The notes below the pieces were generated by a model, which worked only from the letters and a program-made list of their open reading frames with translations, was not told the origin of the DNA and ran no database searches. Shown piece after piece: positions 6,367-13,034 of a stretch of 15,765 nucleotides of DNA (positions within the stretch are counted from its first letter, which is position 1; the number at the start of each line of letters is the position of its first letter). This DNA comes from Saccharicrinis sp. UBA6048 (GTDB lineage Bacteria; Bacteroidota; Bacteroidia; Bacteroidales; Marinilabiliaceae), in assembly GCA_002429115.1 (NCBI GenBank), contig DIYS01000033.1:1-15765 (forward strand). Direction: 5' to 3'. Made by a program: the position numbers and the translations under genes.

Positions 6367-7586
6367 TATTTAAGAGGTAATAAAATGGTAAAACAAGTTC
6401 CTTTGCCTTCTTCACTTTCAACAGTTATCCGACCATTATGTTCTTCTATCACCTTCTTGACAAAGGTAAGTCCAAGACCAAATCCCTTCACATCATGCAA
6501 GTCGCCCGTGCCTACTCGATAGTATTGATTGAAAATATATGGTAACTCCTTTTTGGCAATGCCTACGCCATTATCCTTAATCTTAACCTGAAGGTTTCCT
6601 TTTATTTCTAGCGTTTCAATTTCTATTAATGGTTTTCCTTTACTGTATTTAATCGCATTGTCCAGTAAATTTGAAAACGCCAATGTCAACCTGCCATTGT
6701 AGGTGTCAACCTGGTGATGTTGAGCATTAAACTTTGTAATTATCTGCCCATGTTTCTCTTGAATCCTGTATGTAAAAGAATCGACAAGTTGATTAAGTGT
6801 TGATTTAATATCAACTTCGTTAAGCTTAAATTCATTATTGGACTCGCTTGATAATTGTAGTATATCTTCAACATGATTCTGCATGCGTTCGTATTCATTG
6901 AGCACTACCTGAGCGTAATCTTCAGTTTTTGATTCATTGTTTTTCTTTTTGATGATCAGATTAGCAGCCAGGCGTATGTTGGCCAATGGCGTTTGAAACT
7001 CATGCAGCATATTATTGACAAACTCTCGCATATGTATCATTAGCACTTGTTCCCGTTTATTAATTCTCAGTAAAATAACAAAGGCAATGACCAGAAACAG
7101 AATAATGAGAATGGACATGATAAACAGTCCACTCATTTGTGCCAATAAGAATCGGTTACGATCCGGAAACTGCAAGCGCAGCTTAATCCCCTCACGCTCT
7201 AAAAGTCCATTCAAGGATTGTTGATAACACTTTGGACCCCACAACGAACTCGTGTTAGGTTCCAGTAAGGTATCTGTAACAACAAAGGTGTAGTTCAGCG
7301 GTAAGCTGTAAATCTCGAGTTGTGCATTAACAATACTATCGACCTCCTTACTTTTTCTTTGCGCATTGCTACAGTCATTACCACATAAAAACTTATCCAT
7401 ATCAGAACATAGTCGATTGGCAATCTCATCTCTCGAATCCTTAAGTGCCATTACCACCCTGTGGTTAAAGTTCCTTTCTTCTAAACGCGCCGCCCTTATA
7501 ATATAATTGACCTGTATAAATAACAGCAAGGCCAAACCTACAAAAACGGTTATCGATAGCCCGTAATATTTCTTATTCTTCCCCAT
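6366..7586 (-). CDS. Membrane sensor histidine kinase (RprX-like) with Cys-containing sensor domain
   Basis: Partner kinase of the regulator beginning at 6366. Counting from the ATG at 7586 (406 residues): membrane helix at about 11-29, an extracytoplasmic domain of roughly 120 residues, a second helix at about 150-173, HisKA with phospho-acceptor His195 in MLHEFQTP, and a HATPase domain with N box NLLDNAIKYS (306-315), G1 DNGVGI (338-343) and G2 GFGLGL (368-373). No HAMP or PAS domain is obvious between TM2 and the His. The sensor domain carries four cysteines (60, 68, 72, 120), three clustered within 13 residues, suggesting a disulfide or metal site. A TTG at 7604 would add six residues; the ATG is preferred. 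It is the first gene of a kinase-regulator-pirin unit, divergent from the Cys-rich gene at 7748. The signal it senses is unknown. Confidence 0.93.
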   Translation of the reverse strand: MGKNKKYYGLSITVFVGLALLLFIQVNYIIRAARLEERNFNHRVVMALKDSRDEIANRLCSDMDKFLCGNDCSNAQRKSKEVDSIVNAQLEIYSLPLNYTFVVTDTLLEPNTSSLWGPKCYQQSLNGLLEREGIKLRLQFPDRNRFLLAQMSGLFIMSILIILFLVIAFVILLRINKREQVLMIHMREFVNNMLHEFQTPLANIRLAANLIIKKKNNESKTEDYAQVVLNEYERMQNHVEDILQLSSESNNEFKLNEVDIKSTLNQLVDSFTYRIQEKHGQIITKFNAQHHQVDTYNGRLTLAFSNLLDNAIKYSKGKPLIEIETLEIKGNLQVKIKDNGVGIAKKELPYIFNQYYRVGTGDLHDVKGFGLGLTFVKKVIEEHNGRITVESEEGKGTCFTILLPLK

Positions 7587-7618
7587 TAAACCCAAAATAC
7601 GCAAACTAATTTAAGCCT

Positions 7619-7626
7619 CAAAATTA
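7619..7626 (-). promoter_or_regulatory. Candidate -7 element of the kinase operon
   Basis: On the minus strand this reads TAATTTTG, matching the Bacteroidota -7 consensus TAnnTTTG, and ends 32 bp before the kinase ATG. No clear -33 TTG/TTTG is found; its expected position (about 7646-7649) is right next to the GTTAA repeat block, which would suit an activator-dependent promoter. Confidence 0.4.
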
Positions 7627-7654
7627 GTTAATTAAAAGACCTGAAGATCCGTTT

Positions 7655-7691
7655 TTAACATCGGATTAACAGCCATTAACTTTCTAATAAC
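7655..7691. promoter_or_regulatory. Tandem half-site operator between kinase operon and Cys-rich gene
   Basis: Read on the minus strand, GTTAA occurs three times (7676-7680, 7666-7670, 7655-7659) and GTTAT once (7687-7691). Start-to-start spacing is 11, 10 and 11 bp, one DNA turn each. Direct repeats of about 5 bp at this spacing are the usual binding sites of OmpR/PhoB-type regulators (compare the CpxR box GTAAA-N5-GTAAA). The block lies between the two divergent -7 candidates. A perfect inverted repeat ATCCG/CGGAT (7647-7651, 7662-7666) overlaps it. Confidence 0.6.
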
Positions 7692-7713
7692 TTCATTTTC
7701 AATTGTACATCCA

Positions 7714-7721
7714 TAGCTTTG
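7714..7721 (+). promoter_or_regulatory. Candidate -7 element of the Cys-rich gene
   Basis: TAGCTTTG exactly matches the Bacteroidota -7 consensus TAnnTTTG and lies 26 bp before the ATG at 7748. A good -33 TTTG is not present at the usual spacing; the GTTAA repeat block ends 22 bp upstream of it, consistent with activation by a bound regulator. Confidence 0.5.
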
Positions 7722-7747
7722 TTGTATTACAAACTATTTAAACAATC

Positions 7748-7975
7748 ATGATTATGAAAAAGACATTAGCTCTTTCGGTACTTTTTATTTTTACACTGGC
7801 AATTACAAGCCCTTCAATGGCCGTAACCTTTGACCAAGAACCTGTTAAAAAAGAACAAACAGCTGATAAAAAGAAAGGTGAATGCAATAAAGAGTGTGAC
7901 AAAAAATGCTCTGACAAAAAAGCTTGTTCAGAAAAGAAAGCCTGTTGCTCTGACAAAAAACAAAAGAAAGGATAA
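7748..7975 (+). CDS. Small secreted Cys/Lys-rich protein
   Basis: A 75-residue precursor with a clear signal peptide (MKK..., hydrophobic core 8-20, probable cleavage after SMA at 23-25), leaving a mature chain of about 50 residues. The mature part is almost entirely Lys, Asp/Glu and Cys: six cysteines at 46, 50, 54, 60, 66 and 67, each set among lysines and acids (CNKEC, CDKKC style spacing). Such a chain has no hydrophobic core and is likely disordered unless it binds metal or forms disulfides; a periplasmic metal buffer or thiol sink is conceivable but not shown. ATG codons at 7748 and 7754 both give a working signal peptide. It is divergent from the kinase operon and shares its putative operator. 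The minus-strand open frame across the same bases is taken as a shadow. I do not recognise a named family. Confidence 0.82.
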   Translation: MIMKKTLALSVLFIFTLAITSPSMAVTFDQEPVKKEQTADKKKGECNKECDKKCSDKKACSEKKACCSDKKQKKG

Positions 7976-8000
7976 GGTTTAACTCATTTATGTATTTAAG

Positions 8001-8026
8001 AAGCTACTCTATTTGGGTAGCTTTTT
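8001..8026 (+). terminator. Terminator after the Cys-rich gene
   Basis: Arms 8001-8009 and 8015-8023 pair over 9 bp (one G-U) around a 5-nt loop and run into five T at 8022-8026. It lies 25 bp after the stop of the Cys-rich gene and makes that gene a single-gene transcript. Confidence 0.8.
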
Positions 8027-8173
8027 CTGTTAAATTTCCCTAACAATTGATGATGCCTTCGTTATTGAATATGCTTTTAAGTAATTTTACACTCTCTATT
8101 AGAGTATTCCTGCAAGAATGCTGAATAGTTATATTGTAGATTAGGGCACTAAGAAGAAATTGACAGGCATATT

Positions 8174-9304
8174 ATGGAAGTGGAATCATTTGTAGTCAGG
8201 TTTTTTATTATCCTGATAACAACAGGTACAATAGGATATCTTTTATTAAAATCACTTTATAAGGGAAGTATTTTTTTCAGAATCGGTGCTTTATGGATGA
8301 TTAATGTATTCTTAACGGTTATGAATAGCCGGATTCATTACATGCATCCGGAAGCCTATCCGTTTTGGGCAGCACTGCTAGGAGGTATAATTGTCACTAT
8401 TATACTTCAGTACATTGTATACTTGCAAATTAAAAAACCATTTACTGGGATTACGAAAAGACTTAAAAGGATTGCGTCAGGACATATCTCATTAGAAAAA
8501 GAAGTTTACACCGCTGGTATCAAAGGTGAATTATTTGTCATCCACAATTCAATAAACAACTTACAAGAGTGCCTTGGTAGTGTAATTGGTGAACTGGAAA
8601 GTTCGGCCAATGAGGTTAAGCAAATGGGCACTAGTCTTAACAATACGGCATCATTAATTGCAAATGTAGCCAGTACTCAAGCTTCTGGCTTGGATGAAAT
8701 TTCTTCATCCATGGAACAAATGGTAGCAAATATTGAGGCTAACACACAAAATGCAATTGCAACCAAAGAGAACTCCACTTCTGCAAGTATGGCTATGGAT
8801 GAAAGTTTTAAGAGTACAAAAGAAGCACTCTTATCCATGCAGCAAATCAATAAAAAAATTAACGTTATTGATGAGATTGCTGTACAAACCAACCTGCTAG
8901 CCCTTAATGCCGCTATTGAGGCATCTCGGGCAGGTGAAGAAGGTCGTGGTTTTTCTGTTGTAGCCGGTGAAGTACGAAAATTGGCCGAACATAGTAAAAA
9001 TGCTGCAGAAGATATTCTAACCTTATCCAATAATGGAAATAAAGTAGCTGAAATAGCCTTACAAAAGTTAGAACACACTTTACCTTTGATAAAAAAGAAT
9101 GCTGCACTTATCAGTGAAATTGCATCGTCCAGTGAAGAACAAAACCTAGGTGCCGACCAGATTAATAAAGCTTTACAGGAAATTAACCAGTCAACACAGA
9201 ACAACTCGTCCATTTCTGAAGAAATGTCATCTGGTTCAGTCCAAATGAATGAGCAGGCTCACGCTCTTCTTGACATGTTGAAATTCTTTAACCTTAAAAG
9301 CTAA
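8174..9304 (+). CDS. Methyl-accepting chemotaxis protein without a periplasmic ligand domain
   Basis: A 376-residue MCP. The first 85 residues are three hydrophobic segments (about 7-25, 33-50, 64-85) with only short loops, so no external sensor domain exists. A HAMP-like linker follows (87-140, starting KKPFTGITKRLKRIASGHI). The rest is the coiled-coil signalling domain: the hairpin tip EIAVQTNLLALNAAIEASRAGEEGRGFSVVAGEVRKLAEHS at 234-274 contacts CheA and CheW, with about 120 residues in the return arm. Glu/Gln and Ser-rich pieces such as DEISSSMEQMV are the kind of sites modified by CheR/CheB. There is no C-terminal CheR-tethering pentapeptide. It may sense membrane state, energy level or a partner protein. 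Monocistronic, with ATG start. The minus-strand frames inside it are shadows. No che genes lie nearby. Confidence 0.92.
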   Translation: MEVESFVVRFFIILITTGTIGYLLLKSLYKGSIFFRIGALWMINVFLTVMNSRIHYMHPEAYPFWAALLGGIIVTIILQYIVYLQIKKPFTGITKRLKRIASGHISLEKEVYTAGIKGELFVIHNSINNLQECLGSVIGELESSANEVKQMGTSLNNTASLIANVASTQASGLDEISSSMEQMVANIEANTQNAIATKENSTSASMAMDESFKSTKEALLSMQQINKKINVIDEIAVQTNLLALNAAIEASRAGEEGRGFSVVAGEVRKLAEHSKNAAEDILTLSNNGNKVAEIALQKLEHTLPLIKKNAALISEIASSSEEQNLGADQINKALQEINQSTQNNSSISEEMSSGSVQMNEQAHALLDMLKFFNLKS

Positions 9305-9365
9305 TTGAAGATCAAAACACATTTTATCATTCTGGTTTACTATTTTTATGGCAGAATAAAAAAAA

Positions 9366-10091
9366 GTGAAAAACGATCAGCTAATTGACATACCACAACT
9401 CGGAAAAGTATGTATACGTGAAAGCAGCAAGGCCAAACGTATTAGCATCCGCCTTAAGCCATTTGAGCCTGTCGTACTTATTATACCTAAAGGAGGCAAT
9501 GTAAAAGAAGGCATGCGATTTCTTCATGAGAAACGAGATTGGATCATGCTCAATCTGAAAAAGATTGAAGAGAAAGAGCAAAAGCTTACCATATTTGATG
9601 AGTATTCAACATTCAGAACCAGGTCGTTTGCTCTAAAAGTAGCCAAACACTCACACAATCAGGTACGTCTGCAATTAAAAGATGGATTGTTACAAGTTTT
9701 GTATCCTCAACAATTTCCGGTTACGCACCCGGAAGTTCAGGAAGCTATTCGTTACGGCATAGAAGAGGCTCTAAGGCTGGAAGCCAAACAGTTTCTGCCC
9801 GGCCGACTGGCCTGGCTGGCTCAGCAGTACAACATTACCTTTAGAAACGTAACGATCAAAAACCTGAAAACTAGATGGGGTTCGTGTTCTGCCACAAACA
9901 ACATTAATCTGAATCTTCATCTGATGCGACTGCCCGACCAATTGATTGATTATGTACTTTTGCATGAACTATGCCATGTGCACGAAAAAAACCATGGACC
10001 ACGATTTTGGTCGAGGCTTGATATGATGTGCAATGGACAAGCCAGGCAGCTAGACAAAGCAATGAAGAATTATCAAACAAAGATTTATTAA
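9366..10091 (+). CDS. DUF45/YgjP-like zinc metallopeptidase
   Basis: A 241-residue soluble cytoplasmic protein of the YgjP/DUF45 (SprT-like, WLM-related) metallopeptidase family. The zinc site is complete: HELCH at 200-204 (His200, Glu201, His204) with a third ligand candidate His210 in NHGPRFW, just after the family's upstream RWGSCS motif at 170-175. The N-terminal 90 residues hold the beta-rich KAKRISIRLKP region typical of the family. Substrates are unknown; relatives include proteases acting on DNA-protein crosslinks (a comparison only). The start is GTG at 9366, preceded by an A-rich tract; an in-frame TAA lies four codons upstream and the first internal ATG is at residue 50, so GTG is the only sensible choice. 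The dGTPase gene follows after 2 nt, pointing to one transcript. Confidence 0.9.
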   Translation: MKNDQLIDIPQLGKVCIRESSKAKRISIRLKPFEPVVLIIPKGGNVKEGMRFLHEKRDWIMLNLKKIEEKEQKLTIFDEYSTFRTRSFALKVAKHSHNQVRLQLKDGLLQVLYPQQFPVTHPEVQEAIRYGIEEALRLEAKQFLPGRLAWLAQQYNITFRNVTIKNLKTRWGSCSATNNINLNLHLMRLPDQLIDYVLLHELCHVHEKNHGPRFWSRLDMMCNGQARQLDKAMKNYQTKIY

Positions 10092-10093
10092 AG

Positions 10094-11419
10094 ATGAACT
10101 GGGATCAACTACTATCAACCATACGTACAGGACAAGAGCAACGCGAAATTACGAATCATGACCGAACCCAGTTTCAGCGCGATTACGACCGTTTGATTTT
10201 TTCTTCTCCTTTCAGACGTCTGCAGGATAAAACACAGGTATTTCCTCTTCCCGGCAGCGTTTTTGTTCATAACCGCCTCACCCACAGCCTGGAGGTTGCC
10301 AGCGTTGGACGTTCATTGGGAAATAATCTGTCGGCAAAACTGTTGGAAGAAGGCTTCGGTAATCCGGAGCTGGTTTCCGAAATTGGATCTGTTGTTGCTG
10401 CTGCTTGTTTAGCTCACGATTTGGGGAATCCTCCTTTTGGACATTCAGGCGAAGAAGCCATAGGCCATTATTTTACTAATGGAGATGGTGCTAAGTTCGA
10501 ATCAGAGTTAACACCTTCGCAATGGACCGACATTACCCGCTTTGAAGGAAATGCCAATGCACTTCGTATGTTAACACACGCCTTCAAAGGTCGCCGCAAA
10601 GGTGGTTTTGCCATGACCTACACAACCATTGCCTCAATTTTAAAATACCCGTATGAGTCAGGAATTGGCCTTAAGAAGTTTGGCTACTTCCAATCGGAAA
10701 AAGAAACATTCGAAGGTATTGCCAACACCTTAGGCATGAAACTACTGGATGCTAAAAAAAGTGTTTATGCACGTCATCCTTTGGTATATCTGGTTGAGGC
10801 TGCTGATGATATTTGCTACCAGGTAATGGATATTGAAGATGCTCACAAACTTAAAATATTATCCTACGAAGAAACCTATGAGCTGTTGACAGGCTTTTTT
10901 GATAAGGAGAAAGAAGCGAAGGAGTTTGATAAAATCAATGAGGTATTTAAAGAAGTAAGCGACCGTAATGAACGGATGGCTTTCTTAAGAGCCAAAGTTA
11001 TAGGAAAGCTTGTGAACTTATGCTCAGATATCTTCTGGAAAAACCATCAACAGATTTTAGATGGTGATTTTACCAAGGGATTGATTGACCATCTAAGTGG
11101 CAAAGAACTGGAGGCCATGGAAGTGTGTAAAGAAACTGCCTTCAAAAGAATTTATAAGCATCCATCCGTTGTTGAAATTGAAATAGCAGGTTACAGAATA
11201 TTGGGCACTTTGCTTGAGGAATTTATAAAAGCCGTTACCAACCCACGCGACTTTTATTCGAAAATGTTGCTGCCATTTATTCCTGAACAGTTTTCTACGG
11301 ATGAAAATGCTCCTCTCATTGAAAAAATTCAATCGGTACTTGATTTTATCTCGGGCATGACGGACGTGTATGCTTTAGATCTCTACAAAAAAATCAGCGG
11401 AATAGGCTTAAGTAGTTAA
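10094..11419 (+). CDS. dgt: Deoxyguanosinetriphosphate triphosphohydrolase (dGTPase)
   Basis: A 441-residue HD-superfamily enzyme that cleaves dGTP (or other dNTPs) to the deoxynucleoside and triphosphate, trimming dNTP pools. The metal-binding HD set is visible: His64 in NRLTHSLEV, His108-Asp109 in CLAHDLGNPPFGHSGEE, His117 in the same segment, and the conserved AADD at 236-239. The family stretch RFEGNANALRML (149-160) is present. An open frame reaches back to a GTG at 10028 inside the metallopeptidase gene, but the ATG at 10094 gives the usual MNWxxLLS start and a 2-nt gap, so it is chosen. Its last 12 bases overlap the end of the convergent AraC-type gene; no separate terminator is present, so read-through antisense to that gene is possible. 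Confidence 0.94.
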   Translation: MNWDQLLSTIRTGQEQREITNHDRTQFQRDYDRLIFSSPFRRLQDKTQVFPLPGSVFVHNRLTHSLEVASVGRSLGNNLSAKLLEEGFGNPELVSEIGSVVAAACLAHDLGNPPFGHSGEEAIGHYFTNGDGAKFESELTPSQWTDITRFEGNANALRMLTHAFKGRRKGGFAMTYTTIASILKYPYESGIGLKKFGYFQSEKETFEGIANTLGMKLLDAKKSVYARHPLVYLVEAADDICYQVMDIEDAHKLKILSYEETYELLTGFFDKEKEAKEFDKINEVFKEVSDRNERMAFLRAKVIGKLVNLCSDIFWKNHQQILDGDFTKGLIDHLSGKELEAMEVCKETAFKRIYKHPSVVEIEIAGYRILGTLLEEFIKAVTNPRDFYSKMLLPFIPEQFSTDENAPLIEKIQSVLDFISGMTDVYALDLYKKISGIGLSS

Positions 11420-12400
11420 TGAGATCACCTCTTTGGGGGAGATGCCCTTTACCTTTTTGAACATTTCTGAGAATTTGGACAGGTTCTGGTAACCCAGATC
11501 ATAACCAACTTCCATGACAGAGTAATCACCTGTTTTGAGTAAGCGATATGCCTCATCCATTTTTGCATGAGTAAAGAATTGGTAAACGGAACAGTCAAAC
11601 AGCGTTTTAAAATCGCGCTTGAGCTTGGATACACTAATGCCAAAATCGATGGCCAGTCCATCAATTGATATTTTCTGACTAAAATCGGACAGCATTTTAT
11701 CCTTCAGTTTTATCAAACGTTGATAGTCTTCGATGTGCAAGCCTCTTAATTCATCATTATCGGCTAGCGATTGTATCGATTGCATCAGGCTTGTAAAGGT
11801 TTCCAAACCTCTTGCCTTAATCATTGAGCGCGAACCAAACTTCACATCGCGATAATGAAACAGATCATCGGTTAAGCGATCTATTTCGGCTGGTAAACTA
11901 ATATGGTAAGCCATTCCGCCTTTATTATCAAAAATTGCTTCAATGGCAGGTAAAGATTCAGGCAAAAGAGCTTCAATAGCATGTCGATGCACCTTAAAAC
12001 CAATTGACTTATACAAAGCATTTGCAGGAAAAATCGCTTTTAATGGGAATAAACCATCGTACAAGAAGATACCTTTCATGGTATCGGCCTCAATGATTTT
12101 TTCATTGCCATCAAAATATTGAGAGAACTGTCCTTTTTTGAAAATATTAATATGAATCAGATCAGGATTTCCATCAGGAATGCGATCGAGTACGAACATG
12201 TTTTTATTCGTAGTTTCACTTACAATAAGCTCAATGTCAGGATAAATACTATAGCCCCTCAGGTCGATATGATTGCCTCCCTGATCAAAATGATAAGCAT
12301 TTCCGTCAACCGTTCCGCCCAAATGCTTGAGTAATCCATCAAAGTAGTTCTTAATTCCACCCTCTTTAATTTTAATATGTATCGCGTCTTTTTGTGGCAT
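11408..12400 (-). CDS. AraC-family transcriptional regulator
   Basis: A 330-residue regulator. The C-terminal AraC domain (about 230-330) has two helix-turn-helix units: ISIDGLAIDFGISVSKLKRDFK (about 244-265) and SVMEVGYDLGYQNLSKFSEMFKKVKGISPKEV (294-325), the latter being the family signature. The N-terminal 220 residues are an effector or dimerisation region I do not recognise; they contain GGNHIDLRGYSIYPDIELIV and a GMAYHISLPAEI segment, and lack transmembrane helices and receiver-domain residues, so it is neither a hybrid two-component protein nor a plain cupin-AraC by eye. It converges on dgt with a 12-bp overlap and is divergent from the small lipoprotein gene at 12563, a possible target. 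ATG start. Confidence 0.9.
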   Translation of the reverse strand: MPQKDAIHIKIKEGGIKNYFDGLLKHLGGTVDGNAYHFDQGGNHIDLRGYSIYPDIELIVSETTNKNMFVLDRIPDGNPDLIHINIFKKGQFSQYFDGNEKIIEADTMKGIFLYDGLFPLKAIFPANALYKSIGFKVHRHAIEALLPESLPAIEAIFDNKGGMAYHISLPAEIDRLTDDLFHYRDVKFGSRSMIKARGLETFTSLMQSIQSLADNDELRGLHIEDYQRLIKLKDKMLSDFSQKISIDGLAIDFGISVSKLKRDFKTLFDCSVYQFFTHAKMDEAYRLLKTGDYSVMEVGYDLGYQNLSKFSEMFKKVKGISPKEVISLTT

Positions 12401-12562
12401 ATACTTGAGTTTAGCTTTACTAATTTAATTAAAAATAGAATAATCTTTTGATTGAGCCGATTGGATTATCAGCTGAGCGTAAAGGAGCGAATATATTATG
12501 ACTGCATCACCATCTTTGTAATGTAATAATTAATCAACAGTAATCATTTAAAATTTAGAGTC

Positions 12563-12727
12563 ATGAAAACCTTAAAATCAATTTTTGCAGTTAGTTTATT
12601 TGTAGTTGGATTAAGTTTAACGTCATGTGGTAGCGACGATAAGTACATTCCTCCAAAACCGGAACATCCGATTGAGAACGAAAAACCAGTTCATCTACCG
12701 GAAACTCCTGAACATTTACCTGAATAA
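12563..12727 (+). CDS. Very small lipoprotein (54 aa)
   Basis: ATG at 12563 to TAA at 12725-12727 gives a 54-residue precursor: basic start (MKTLK), hydrophobic core, and the lipobox LTSC with Cys22 as lipid-modified residue. The 33-residue mature part starts CGSDDK, an acidic stretch after the Cys that in Bacteroidota often acts as a surface-export signal, and continues as a Pro/Glu/His-rich tail in which P-E/H/L units recur (PPKPEH, PVHLPE, TPEHLPE) without a foldable core. Three histidines might bind metal, but this is speculation. It is divergent from the AraC-type gene and followed by a strong terminator. Function unknown. Confidence 0.75.
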   Translation: MKTLKSIFAVSLFVVGLSLTSCGSDDKYIPPKPEHPIENEKPVHLPETPEHLPE

Positions 12728-12767
12728 TTTTCCTTACGAGTCGATATTTGTGACTCCGTATATACTC

Positions 12768-12810
12768 AAAGGTTGCTGATAGTTTTTATCAGTGACCTTT
12801 TTGTTTTTTT
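12768..12810 (+). terminator. Strong terminator after the small lipoprotein
   Basis: Arms 12768-12781 and 12787-12800 pair over 14 bp including two G-U pairs, with a 5-nt loop, and run into a T-rich tract to 12810. A lesser bulged hairpin (12735-12742 with 12752-12760) precedes it. A hairpin and T tract of this quality 40 bp after a 54-codon gene supports that gene being expressed. Confidence 0.88.
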
Positions 12811-12814
12811 ACTT

Positions 12815-12934
12815 AATAATAATGGTGAAATTAAAGATGTCTTCATTGATTTGTATGCAAAACAAATAAAAGAACTTGTTACCAAACGATTGCCTCATTA
12901 TATAGTTGAAGCCTTCTTTATGAACGGACTATAA
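12815..12934 (+). pseudogene. Possible remnant of a coding region (start-less reading frame)
   Basis: The 307-bp gap between the lipoprotein stop and the YceI gene holds the terminator above and, after it, a frame ending in TAA at 12932-12934 whose last 38 codons read like protein (…GEIKDVFIDLYAKQIKE, then LVTKRLPHYIVEAFFMNGL): amphipathic, with no run of rare residues. The frame is open back to 12728 but crosses the terminator and has no ATG until 9 bp before its end; only TTG codons (for example 12851) could start it. It may be the C-terminal stub of a decayed gene, or chance. I do not recognise the family. Confidence 0.25.
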
Positions 12935-13034
12935 TTTCAATTAACAATCCCTTAACAATTTTAAAGTGAACTTTATAAATCATGATTGTGTTATTATTTG
13001 TACAACTGAAATAGTAATTTTTAAATTATAGATC

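Noticed and set aside
7738..7956. Minus-strand open frame over the Cys-rich gene
   Set aside because: It is the antisense of a Lys/Cys codon-rich region, giving repetitive Phe/Ser/Leu; the plus frame has a signal peptide, promoter element and terminator.
8677..9213. 178-residue minus-strand frame inside the first MCP
   Set aside because: Antisense to the highly conserved signalling domain; a long open complementary frame is common opposite Ala/Ser/Glu-rich coiled coil.
9329..9357. ATTCTG/CAGAAT inverted repeat after the first MCP
   Set aside because: Six-bp stem with a 17-nt loop and followed by A rather than T on the plus strand; too weak for a terminator.
10028..10093. Upstream GTG start for dGTPase overlapping the metallopeptidase by 64 nt
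   Set aside because: The first 22 residues are an out-of-frame reading of the peptidase end; ATG at 10094 fits the family and the 2-nt gap.
11424..11443. Hairpin just after the dGTPase stop that might be a terminator
   Set aside because: The stem has a mismatch, no direct T run, and lies in the coding region for the conserved end of the AraC domain, which explains the sequence.
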